This document shows, piece by piece, positions 1 through 6,166 of a DNA stretch of 25,362 nt. The position numbers and the translations under genes were made by a program. The stretch covers positions 1-25,362 of the forward strand of contig JAGWXN010000018.1 in NCBI GenBank assembly GCA_018969885.1, given 5' to 3'. The notes under the pieces are model-generated. The model did no database searches and had not been told where the DNA came from. It saw only the letters and a program-made list of their open reading frames with translations. Each line of letters begins with the position of its first letter. The stretch's first letter is position 1. Origin of the DNA: Betaproteobacteria bacterium (GTDB lineage Bacteria > Pseudomonadota > Gammaproteobacteria > Burkholderiales > Burkholderiaceae).

Positions 1-2
1 GC

Positions 3-554
3 AGCGTCAATCCCAAGGTTGAAGTACGGGTGATCTGGGTCAACTCCTGGTATGACCCGGGCAAGGAAGGCGACGCCGCCAACACGCTGCTGTCGCAAGG
101 CGCCGACGTGGTCACGCATCACACCGACTCCACGGCAGCGGTGCAGGCCGCCGAAAAAGCCGGCAAATTCGCGATCGGCTACCACTCCGACATGTCGAAG
201 TACGGCGCCAAGGCCCATCTCACCGCCACCACCCACCACTGGGGTGAGTACTACACCCGCACCATGAATGAGGTTCTGGCCGGGAACTGGAAGCCGGGTA
301 GCCTCTGGGGCGGTTACAAAGAGGGCATGGTCAAGCTCGCGCCCATCAACCCCGCGGTACCCGCCGAGGTTCGCAGCGCCATCGCGAAGCTCGAGGCCGA
401 TCTCACAGCGGGCAGCTTCCATCCGTTCACCGGCCCGGTCATCGACCAGGACGGCAAGGAGCGCGTAGCCGCCGGCAAGGTCATGGGCGATGATGAACTG
501 GGCAAAATGGACTACTACGTCCAGGGCGTTGCCAGCCGACTGCCGAAGAAATAA
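3..554 (+). CDS. BMP-family (PnrA-like) ABC transporter substrate-binding protein, 3' part
   Basis: This is the C-terminal part of a periplasmic binding protein of the basic membrane protein (BMP/PnrA) family. Such proteins bind purine nucleosides or related ligands for an ABC importer. The frame is open from base 3, so the gene starts before the window; an internal ATG at 30 is not a credible start. Family-typical stretches are WVNSWYDPGKEGDAA, QGADVVTHHTDS, GYHSDMSKYGAKAHLTA and the NEVLAGNWKPGSLWGGYKEG segment. About 183 residues are visible of a family length near 330-370. The stop codon directly abuts the start of the cobalamin adenosyltransferase gene, so the two are probably cotranscribed. 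The family call is secure from memory of the family; the ligand is unknown. Permease and ATPase genes would be expected upstream, outside the window. Confidence 0.85.
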   Translation, partial: SVNPKVEVRVIWVNSWYDPGKEGDAANTLLSQGADVVTHHTDSTAAVQAAEKAGKFAIGYHSDMSKYGAKAHLTATTHHWGEYYTRTMNEVLAGNWKPGSLWGGYKEGMVKLAPINPAVPAEVRSAIAKLEADLTAGSFHPFTGPVIDQDGKERVAAGKVMGDDELGKMDYYVQGVASRLPKK

Positions 555-1106
555 ATGGGTCTTCGACTCACGGCCATTGCCACCCGAACCGGCGATGATG
601 GCAGTACGGGATTGGGTGACGGCAGTCGCACGTCAAAGAACAGCCTTCGTATCGCCGCCATTGGCGATGTGGATGAACTGAACTCGACGCTGGGACTGCT
701 GCTCACCGAACCCATGCCCACGGAATTGCGCGAGGCGCTGCTCGGCGTTCAACACGATCTGTTCGATCTGGGCGGCGAACTCGCCATTCCGGGCTTTGAC
801 AACCTGGCCGAAACCCAGGTGGCCCGACTCGACTCACTGCTTGAGCACTACAACGCGCAGTTGCCGCGGCTCGCGGAGTTCATTCTCCCCGGGGGATCGA
901 GAGCGGCGGCGCTTGCGCATGTCACGCGAACCGTGTGTCGCCGAGCCGAGCGCGCATTGGTGGCGCTCGGCGAAGAACAGGCGGTTCGTCCGGCACTTCG
1001 CCAGTATCTGAACCGTCTGTCCGATCTGATGTTCGTGCTCGCGCGCGTGCTAAACCGTCACGCGGGCGGCAACGATGTGCTGTGGCAGCAGGGCCGCAAC
1101 AAGTAG
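555..1106 (+). CDS. PduO-type cob(I)alamin adenosyltransferase (ATP:corrinoid adenosyltransferase)
   Basis: This enzyme transfers the adenosyl group of ATP to cob(I)alamin, making adenosylcobalamin in the cytoplasm. Its 183 residues match the usual length of PduO-type enzymes. The N-terminal TRTGDDGSTGLGDGSR segment (about residues 11-26) is the ATP-binding signature, followed by IGDVDELNSTLG (about 36-47). The C-terminal helix has RTVCRRAERALVAL, typical of the family. The start is the ATG directly after the TAA of the upstream binding-protein gene (TAAATG, no gap). The encoded MGLRLTAIATRTGDDG matches the expected family N-terminus, and the Shine-Dalgarno sequence is poor, consistent with translational coupling. 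The convergent aroG gene ends 16 bases downstream. Gene names vary between genomes (pduO, btuR-like, cobA2), so I give no symbol. Confidence 0.92.
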   Translation: MGLRLTAIATRTGDDGSTGLGDGSRTSKNSLRIAAIGDVDELNSTLGLLLTEPMPTELREALLGVQHDLFDLGGELAIPGFDNLAETQVARLDSLLEHYNAQLPRLAEFILPGGSRAAALAHVTRTVCRRAERALVALGEEQAVRPALRQYLNRLSDLMFVLARVLNRHAGGNDVLWQQGRNK

Positions 1107-1122
1107 GGTGCAGCCCCTCCAC

Positions 1123-2187
1123 TCAGTGGCCGTTCGCTACACGGCGAGCCCGTACGCCCTCCGCGAGCGTGTCGAGCACACCGATGCTCTCCTCCCAGCC
1201 GATGCAGCCATCGGTGATGCTCTGCCCGTAGACAAGCGGCTGCCCAGGCCGGAGATCCTGGCGGCCGGCCACGAGATGGCTCTCGACCATCACCCCGAAG
1301 ACTCGCGAATCGCCCGCTGCGATCTGCGCCGCAATGCTCGCCGCAACACCCACCTGATTCTCGGGCTTCTTCTGGCTATTGCCGTGGCTGCAGTCAATCA
1401 TCAGCCGGCAAGCGAGCGCCGCCGCCGCCGCTTCCTTGCATGCGGCATCAAGACTCGCCGCGTCGTAGTTGGGCTGCTTGCCACCGCGCAGAATCACATG
1501 ACAGTCTTCGTTGCCGTTGGTGGCCACAATCGCTGAATAGCCGCCTTTGGTCACCGACAGGAAATGGTGCGGCTGCGAGGCCGCCTTGATCGCATCGAGC
1601 GCGATCCGCAAGTTGCCGTCGGTGCCGTTCTTGAAGCCGACCGGGCAGGAAAGCCCCGAGGCAAGCTCGCGATGCACTTGCGACTCGGTGGTGCGAGCGC
1701 CGATCGCGCCCCAGGCGATCAGGTCTGCGAAGTACTGCGGCGAAATCATGTCGAGAAACTCAGAGCCCGCGGGCAGGCCGAGCCGGTTGATGTCGAGCAG
1801 CAGCTCGCGCGCGCGACGCAGGCCCTCATTGATATCGAAACTGTTATCAAGCGTCGGATCGTTGATCAGGCCCTTCCAGCCCACGGTGGTGCGAGGCTTC
1901 TCGAAATACACCCGCATCACAATCTCGAGGTCTTGAGCAAGCCGCGAGCGCTCAGTCACCAGTCGGCTTGCATACTCACGCGCCGCCTTCGGGTCATGGA
2001 TAGAACAGGGTCCGATGATGACCAGCAGCCGGTCATCCATTCCGTGCAGAATCCGGTGTATCGCCTGCCTGGACCCCGCCACCACCTGCGCGGTCGCGTC
2101 ATCAAGCGGATACTCGCGCAGCAGATGAGCGGGCGGGGACAGCTCGCGGTAACCGCGGATCCGGGTGTCATCGGTGGTGACGCTCAT
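1123..2187 (-). CDS. aroG: 3-deoxy-7-phosphoheptulonate synthase (DAHP synthase, class I AroG type)
   Basis: This enzyme condenses phosphoenolpyruvate with erythrose 4-phosphate, the first step of the shikimate pathway to Phe, Tyr and Trp. Its 354 residues compare with 350 for E. coli AroG, to which the sequence aligns almost throughout. IGPCSIHD lies at residues 58-65, with Cys61 at the position of the E. coli metal ligand. MRVYFEKPRTTVGWKGLINDP, GAIGARTTESQVHRE, GFKNGTDG and GVMVESHL are also conserved. The ATG at 2187 gives the family N-terminus (DDTRIRGYRELSPP); a GGAG lies about 10 bases upstream. The gene is preceded by a Phe/Tyr-rich leader peptide and a terminator (separate entries), which indicates control by attenuation. 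Which aromatic amino acid inhibits the enzyme cannot be read with certainty from sequence. Confidence 0.96.
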   Translation of the reverse strand: MSVTTDDTRIRGYRELSPPAHLLREYPLDDATAQVVAGSRQAIHRILHGMDDRLLVIIGPCSIHDPKAAREYASRLVTERSRLAQDLEIVMRVYFEKPRTTVGWKGLINDPTLDNSFDINEGLRRARELLLDINRLGLPAGSEFLDMISPQYFADLIAWGAIGARTTESQVHRELASGLSCPVGFKNGTDGNLRIALDAIKAASQPHHFLSVTKGGYSAIVATNGNEDCHVILRGGKQPNYDAASLDAACKEAAAAALACRLMIDCSHGNSQKKPENQVGVAASIAAQIAAGDSRVFGVMVESHLVAGRQDLRPGQPLVYGQSITDGCIGWEESIGVLDTLAEGVRARRVANGH

Positions 2188-2246
2188 GGTGCTCGACTCC
2201 AGTCAACAGAAAACAGGGCATGGGCCCGCCAAGATACGGGCGCCGG

Positions 2247-2281
2247 AAAAACAAAAACCGCCGGGGGTTGAGGCCGGCGGT
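2247..2281 (-). terminator. Rho-independent terminator of the aroG attenuator
   Basis: On the minus strand, CCGCCGG (2280-2274) pairs perfectly with CCGGCGG (2264-2258) around a 9-base loop. A further A-T pair closes the base of the stem. The stem is followed at once by TTTTTGTTTTT (2257-2247). It lies between the leader peptide stop codon and the aroG start, 59 bases before the ATG, so it would end transcription before aroG. It is the clearest intrinsic terminator in the window. Its position inside the leader, rather than after a gene, marks it as an attenuator. Confidence 0.85.
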
Positions 2282-2337
2282 CTTTGTCGGGTTGGATTCG
2301 TGTCAGCTGCGAACGCGCTCCCGACTCAGTCCGCCGG
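2274..2337 (-). promoter_or_regulatory. Antiterminator structure of the aroG leader (competes with the terminator)
   Basis: On the minus strand, CCGGCGG (2337-2331, inside leader codons 18-21) can pair with CCGCCGG (2280-2274), which is the 5' arm of the terminator. Nested inside it, GTCGGG (2325-2320) pairs with CCCGAC (2291-2286). The short internal loop between these stems (ACTGA against AAAGA) can add a C-G and a U-A pair. About 15 base pairs are possible in total. Because 2274-2280 is shared, this fold and the terminator exclude each other. A ribosome stalled early in the Phe/Tyr codons leaves it free to form. A ribosome at the stop codon (2303-2305) sits in its loop and would open it. 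The pairing is seen in the sequence; the mechanism is inferred by analogy with known amino acid attenuators. Confidence 0.75.
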
Positions 2338-2392
2338 CGGGCGGAAAGCCGAAAAACGAATAAAACTCAAAATAACGGATCGCAGTGCGCAT
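2303..2392 (-). CDS. aroG leader peptide, Phe/Tyr-rich (attenuation control)
   Basis: This is a 29-codon reading frame, ATG at 2392-2390 and TGA at 2305-2303, lying 116 bases upstream of aroG on the same strand. Codons 7-16 (2374-2345) read Y-F-E-F-Y-S-F-F-G-F: five Phe and two Tyr codons among ten. This is the hallmark of a leader peptide whose translation senses charged tRNA-Phe and tRNA-Tyr. It belongs to the same class as the E. coli pheA leader peptide, but here it sits before a DAHP synthase gene. The stop codon lies in the loop between the two inner arms of the predicted antiterminator, where a terminating ribosome would disrupt that structure. A GAGG lies only 2 bases before the ATG, and the best promoter guess starts transcription almost at the ATG, so translation may be leaderless. 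Too short for standard gene callers. Reading frame and codons were checked base by base. Confidence 0.85.
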   Translation of the reverse strand: MRTAIRYFEFYSFFGFPPAGGLSRERVRS

Positions 2393-2399
2393 GGCCTCG

Positions 2400-2429
2400 A
2401 GTGTAGCCGCAGCCCGCACCGCGCTGCAA
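2400..2429 (-). promoter_or_regulatory. Candidate promoter of the aroG leader transcript
   Basis: On the minus strand, TTGCAG (2429-2424) and TACACT (2405-2400) are separated by 18 bases, matching the -35 and -10 consensus at 3 and 4 of 6 positions. Initiation would fall near 2393, one or two bases before the leader ATG. Only about 100 bases separate the leader from the divergent E1 alpha gene, so a promoter must lie here. The exact elements are a weak guess. Confidence 0.35.
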
Positions 2430-2451
2430 GCCGGCGCGGGTTCCGGTCTGC

Positions 2452-2457
2452 TAGCAT
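2452..2457 (+). promoter_or_regulatory. Candidate -10 element for the E1/TRAP genes
   Basis: TAGCAT lies 42 bases before the E1 alpha start at 2500. TAGAAT or TAGCAT at a similar distance precedes several other genes in this window. No convincing -35 hexamer is visible about 17 bases upstream. It would fire divergently from the aroG leader promoter. Confidence 0.3.
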
Positions 2458-2499
2458 CCGTCGCCGTTTCCCTGCCTGATGTCCGTTCACGGAGCCGAC

Positions 2500-3534
2500 A
2501 TGCCCAGCCCCGATCGCGAAGCGACCCTGCTCGCCCTCTATCGAACCATGGCGCGTATCCGCGCCTTTGAAGACGCAGCCGAAGTGGCCAGTCGCGGCGG
2601 CCTGGCGGCCTGGGGACCGCAAACCGACCAGGCCGCTGGCGGCGTGCCTGCGCAGGTACGCGGCCCCCTGCATCTGTCCACCGGTCAGGAAGCCGTGCCC
2701 GCGGGCGTGTGCGCGCACCTGCAGCCGGATGACCCGATCACCTCCACGCATCGGGGACATGGTCACACGCTCGCCAAGGGCGCCGATCTCACCCGGATGA
2801 TGATGGAGCTCTTTGGCAAGGCGGGCGGTTTCTGCGGCGGCCGGGGCGGCTCGATGCACATCGCCGACTTCTCGGTCGGCATGCTGGGCGCCAATGGCGT
2901 GGTTGCAGCCAGCATCCCCATCGCAGTCGGTGCCGCGCACGCCATCCGACTTCAGGGTCGCCCTGCGATCGCTACCGCATTCTTTGGCGACGGTGCCATC
3001 AACCGGGGGCCGTTCGCGGAAAGTCTCAACTGGGCAGCGGCCTACCATCTGCCCCTGCTCTTCGTGTGCGAAGACAATCAGTGGTCAGCCACCACGCGCA
3101 CCGACGCACTGTCAGCAGGAGGCGGCGCAGCCGCGCGGGCCCGCGCTTACGGTATCGAGGCGGTAGAGGTCGACGGCAATGATGTCGAGGCGGTCCATGC
3201 CTGCGCGGGTGAGCTCATTGCCAGGGTACGGGCCGAGGCGCGACCCGCGCTGATCCATGCGCGCACCTACCGCTTCAAGGGCCATGTGTCGGTTGACCCG
3301 GCTGCCTACCGCGATCCGGCCGAGCTCGCCCGCGCGCTCGAGCGCGATCCGATCTCCCTCGCCCGCAAACGGCTGAGCGAGCTCGGCGTTACGCTCGCAA
3401 CAGCCACGGTGATCGACGATGAGGCGCGCGCCGAGGTCACGGCTGCGCTCGCGGCCGCGGCCGCCGCACCCTGGCCGTCAGTCACCGCGGCCTTCGAAGA
3501 GATTCAGAGCACGGGAGCCGGACAATGGCTGTAA
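2500..3534 (+). CDS. Thiamine-diphosphate-dependent 2-oxo acid/acetoin dehydrogenase E1 component, alpha subunit
   Basis: This is the alpha subunit of an alpha2-beta2 E1 enzyme that decarboxylates a 2-oxo acid (or cleaves acetoin) on thiamine diphosphate. The cofactor motif starts at GDGAINRG (residues 163-170) and ends near the Asn in CEDNQWS. HRGHGHTLAKG and the GGRGGSMH loop are typical of acetoin/pyruvate E1 alpha chains. I chose the ATG at 2500 because GGAG at 2491-2494 sits 5 bases upstream; an in-frame ATG at 2479 has no Shine-Dalgarno sequence and would add seven residues. Compared with typical E1 alpha chains there appear to be 15-20 extra residues around positions 33-50, before the GQEA motif. 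It overlaps the beta-subunit gene by 10 bases. No E2 or E3 gene is present, so the substrate and acceptor are open. Confidence 0.88.
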   Translation: MPSPDREATLLALYRTMARIRAFEDAAEVASRGGLAAWGPQTDQAAGGVPAQVRGPLHLSTGQEAVPAGVCAHLQPDDPITSTHRGHGHTLAKGADLTRMMMELFGKAGGFCGGRGGSMHIADFSVGMLGANGVVAASIPIAVGAAHAIRLQGRPAIATAFFGDGAINRGPFAESLNWAAAYHLPLLFVCEDNQWSATTRTDALSAGGGAAARARAYGIEAVEVDGNDVEAVHACAGELIARVRAEARPALIHARTYRFKGHVSVDPAAYRDPAELARALERDPISLARKRLSELGVTLATATVIDDEARAEVTAALAAAAAAPWPSVTAAFEEIQSTGAGQWL

Positions 3535-4484
3535 GCACCTACTCTCAAGCAGCGGTCGATGCGCTCTCGGCCGCCATGCAGGCGGACCCGTCGGTGATTG
3601 CGATGGGGGAAGACATCGGCCGGGGCGGAATCTTCGGCCAATATCGTGGACTGCAGGCCAAATTTGGCGCCTCGCGCGTGATCGATACCCCGATCTCGGA
3701 GGCCACCATCGTGGGCGCGGCAGTCGGCATGGCACTCACCGGCATGCGGCCGGTCGTCGAACTTCGGGTGATTGATTTCGCGCTCTGCGCCATGGATGAA
3801 ATCGTCAACCAGGCGGCCAAGAACCGCTATATGTTCGGCGGCCAGGGGCGGGTCCCGGTCGTGCTGCGGATGCCGATCGGTATCTGGTCATCATCGGCCG
3901 CACAGCATTCGCAGTCACTTGAGAGCTGGTTTGCGCACATCCCCGGACTGGTGGTGGTTGCGCCCGCCACACCGCAGGACAACCACGATCTGCTGCAGGC
4001 CGCGCTCGCGTGTGGCGATCCGGTGGCCTATCTGGAGCACAAGGAACTGTGGTCGATGGAGGGCGAGGTCGTCGCCACTGGGGCGCTCCCGATCGGCCGC
4101 GCCCGCATCGTGCGCCCGGGACGCGACCTCACCATCGTAAGCTGGAGCCGTTCCGTGCACCAGTGCGCCGAGGCCTGCGAGGCGCTCGCGTCGCAGGGCA
4201 TCGACGCCGAGCTCATCGACCTGCGTACCCTCTGGCCTTGGGACCGCGAAACCGTGTTGGCCTCCGCCGCACGAACGGGGCGCCTTCTCATCGTCCATGA
4301 GGCCGTGCAGGTTGCAGGCTTTGGCGCCGAGATCGCCGCCACCATCGCTGAACTTGCGCCCGAGGTACGCCTTGCCCGCCTGGGGGCACTACGTATTCCG
4401 GTGGGCTATTCGCCGGGGCTCGAGGCCCAGGCACGAATCACCCCAGACGCCATTGCCGCCCGGGCTCGCGCGCTCGCAACCTGA
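3525..4484 (+). CDS. Thiamine-diphosphate-dependent 2-oxo acid/acetoin dehydrogenase E1 component, beta subunit
   Basis: This is the beta subunit that pairs with the preceding alpha chain to form the E1 active site. Its 319 residues fit the family (about 325). Visible landmarks are the GEDIGRGGIFG segment (about residues 28-38), the DTPISEATIVGAAVGMALTGMRPVVE block and the C-terminal transketolase domain with DLRTLWPWD. HEAVQVAGFGAEIAA is typical of the pyruvate/acetoin E1 beta C-terminal domain. The ATG lies inside the end of the alpha gene (10-base overlap), with a GGGAG about 7-8 bases upstream, so the two are translationally coupled. A 101-base gap with a possible new promoter separates it from the TRAP genes. 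Family assignment is firm; the substrate is not determined. Confidence 0.9.
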   Translation: MAVSTYSQAAVDALSAAMQADPSVIAMGEDIGRGGIFGQYRGLQAKFGASRVIDTPISEATIVGAAVGMALTGMRPVVELRVIDFALCAMDEIVNQAAKNRYMFGGQGRVPVVLRMPIGIWSSSAAQHSQSLESWFAHIPGLVVVAPATPQDNHDLLQAALACGDPVAYLEHKELWSMEGEVVATGALPIGRARIVRPGRDLTIVSWSRSVHQCAEACEALASQGIDAELIDLRTLWPWDRETVLASAARTGRLLIVHEAVQVAGFGAEIAATIAELAPEVRLARLGALRIPVGYSPGLEAQARITPDAIAARARALAT

Positions 4485-4513
4485 GCGAGCGCAGCCGCCG
4501 GGCGCTGCTGCAC

Positions 4514-4519
4514 TAGAAT
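4514..4519 (+). promoter_or_regulatory. Candidate -10 element for the TRAP transporter genes
   Basis: TAGAAT lies in the 101-base gap between the E1 beta gene and the TRAP binding-protein gene, 66 bases before the start at 4586. It resembles the -10 consensus at 5 of 6 positions. No clear -35 hexamer is visible. It may give the transporter its own promoter besides read-through from the E1 genes. Confidence 0.35.
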
Positions 4520-4585
4520 GCCAGTCGCAGCACCGGTCTGTGACCGTTGCAGTGCCATCGATCACCCCTCATGAGGAGACAAACC

Positions 4586-5623
4586 ATGGACCGTCGCTCA
4601 GTCCTGAAGGCCGGCACCGCCGGTGCCACCGCACTCACTGCCCCGTTCATCATCCGCCCGTCGTACGCGCAGCAGTACCGTGCTGAATACCGGCTGTCGA
4701 CCGTGGTCGGGCCGGCTTTCCCATGGGGCAAGGGCGGTGAAATCTGGGGCAACCTGGTGCGCGAACGCACCCAGGGTCGGATCAACATCAAGATGTATCC
4801 CGGCGTGTCGCTCATCAACGGCGACCAGACGCGTGAGTTCTCCGCCATTCGCCAGGGCGTGATCGATATGGCTATCGGCTCGACCATCAACTGGTCGCCG
4901 CAGGTCAAAGAGCTGAACCTGTTCTCACTGCCCTTCCTCTCCCAGGACCATGCGGGTCTTGATGCCATCACTGGCAGCGAGGTGGGTAAACGCACCATGC
5001 AGATCGTCGATAAGGCCGGCGTGGTGCCGCTTGCCTGGGGCGAAAACGGATTCCGTGAGCTCACCAATTCGCGCCGCGAAATCCGGTCGCCCGCCGACAT
5101 GAAAGGGCTCAAGTTCCGCATCGTGGGTTCGCCCATCTTCACCGAGGTGTTCACCGCGCTCGGTGCCAACCCCACGCAGATGAGCTGGGCCGACGCGCAG
5201 CCCGCGCTCGCCTCGGGTGCGGTGGAGGGTCAGGAGAACCCGATGCACATCTTCACCGCGGCCAAGCTCCACACGCTCGCGCAGAAGTTCGTCACCCGCT
5301 GGGGCTATGTCGCGGATCCCCTCATCTTCGTGGTCAATCGCGAGGTCTGGCAGTCATGGTCGCCCGCCGACCAGGAAATCGTGCGCGCATCGGCCATCGA
5401 GGCCGGCAAACAGGAAATCGCCATTGCTCGTAAGGGCCTCACCAAGACTGACACCTCCATGATCCGCGAGGTCGAGGCGCTGGGCGTGAAGGTCACCGAG
5501 CTCACCCCGGCTGAGAAGGCCGAGTTCCAGCGCGTGCTCAAGCCGGTCTATGACAAGTGGGCCAAGACGATCGGTTCCGACCTGGTGAAGATCGCTGAAG
5601 ATGCGGTCGCGCGCCGCGGCTGA
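4586..5623 (+). CDS. TRAP transporter solute-binding protein, DctP family, Tat-type signal
   Basis: This periplasmic receptor captures an organic acid for a TRAP (tripartite ATP-independent) importer. It has 345 residues. The N-terminus carries a twin-arginine motif (RRSVLKAG, residues 3-10), a hydrophobic stretch and an alanine-type cleavage site after PSYA (about residue 28), suggesting export by the Tat pathway. DctP landmarks are FSAIRQGVIDMAIG, FSLPFL, the ADMKGLKFRIVGSPI region with the Arg that usually grips the ligand carboxylate, and SGAVEGQENP. The start at 4586 has an AGGAG at 4574-4578, 7 bases upstream; an upstream in-frame ATG at 4547 would bury the signal peptide. It is the first gene of a dctP-dctQ-dctM set following the E1 genes. 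The ligand may be a 2-oxo acid used by E1, which is inference only. Confidence 0.92.
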   Translation: MDRRSVLKAGTAGATALTAPFIIRPSYAQQYRAEYRLSTVVGPAFPWGKGGEIWGNLVRERTQGRINIKMYPGVSLINGDQTREFSAIRQGVIDMAIGSTINWSPQVKELNLFSLPFLSQDHAGLDAITGSEVGKRTMQIVDKAGVVPLAWGENGFRELTNSRREIRSPADMKGLKFRIVGSPIFTEVFTALGANPTQMSWADAQPALASGAVEGQENPMHIFTAAKLHTLAQKFVTRWGYVADPLIFVVNREVWQSWSPADQEIVRASAIEAGKQEIAIARKGLTKTDTSMIREVEALGVKVTELTPAEKAEFQRVLKPVYDKWAKTIGSDLVKIAEDAVARRG

Positions 5624-5635
5624 TCCTCTAGCATC

Positions 5636-6166
5636 GTGACCGAATCCCCGCCGCCCCCGGCTTCTGCGCCTGTCGCCGAGCGGGGACCGGCGCCGGGGCG
5701 CGCGACCCCGCGGCGCCTCTTGCCCGAAGACCGCATCGGCGCGGTGTTGATGGCGCTGCTCGCCCTCATCACCTTTGCCAATGTGGTGGTCCGGTATCTC
5801 ACGGACCAATCGTTTGCCTGGACCGAGGAACTTTCGGTCGTCCTGATGGTGCTGCTCACCATGGTGGCGGCCAGCGCTGCCGTGGTCCGAAATGCGCATG
5901 TCCGGATCGAGGTGTTGATTGATGGCGCCTCGCCCGCCCGCTTGCGCGCACTCGAGTCGCTTGCCGCCGTCGCTTCGGTGATCGCCTGGCTTCTGCTCAC
6001 CGGTCTGGGCTCGCGGCTCGCCTGGGATGACTACCGGTTCGATGTCACCACCCCCGGCATCGGGCTGCCGCAGTGGTGGTACACGATCTGGCTGCCCATC
6101 CTGGCGCTCCTCCTCGCCGCGCGCTGCATGCAGCGCCTGGTGAGACTCTGGACACCCAAACCGTGA
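5636..6166 (+). CDS. TRAP transporter small membrane subunit, DctQ family
   Basis: This is the small integral membrane subunit that links the binding protein to the large permease. Its 176 residues include a proline-rich, poorly conserved N-terminal tail (about 25 residues) and four predicted membrane helices. The family signature FAWTEELSVVLMVLLTMV lies near residues 60-78, followed by AAVVRNAHVRIEVL. The GTG at 5636 lies 12 bases after the upstream stop; no strong Shine-Dalgarno sequence supports it, so a start a little further in is possible. Its TGA overlaps the GTG start of the next gene by four bases (GTGA). Confidence 0.88.
   Translation: MTESPPPPASAPVAERGPAPGRATPRRLLPEDRIGAVLMALLALITFANVVVRYLTDQSFAWTEELSVVLMVLLTMVAASAAVVRNAHVRIEVLIDGASPARLRALESLAAVASVIAWLLLTGLGSRLAWDDYRFDVTTPGIGLPQWWYTIWLPILALLLAARCMQRLVRLWTPKP

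Noticed and set aside
1105..1129. Small dyads between the cobalamin adenosyltransferase gene and aroG (such as CCACT-C-AGTGG)
   Set aside because: Stems are only about five pairs, partly inside aroG, and have no T-run on either strand. Not enough for a terminator call.
2224..2241. Inverted repeat GCCCG-N8-CGGGC between the attenuator and the aroG start
   Set aside because: Only five pairs and it does not cover the ribosome site; it may be chance in GC-rich sequence, so I do not treat it as a further control element.
2326..3048. Minus-strand frame running through the E1 alpha gene into the aroG leader region
   Set aside because: It is antisense to E1 alpha for most of its length and reads the leader region in a different frame from the Phe/Tyr-rich peptide. 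No family resemblance.
5629..5634. TAGCAT just before the small TRAP subunit gene, like the -10 elements elsewhere
   Set aside because: It lies one base before the GTG start, so it cannot drive a transcript carrying that start. Its gene is closely linked to the upstream one.
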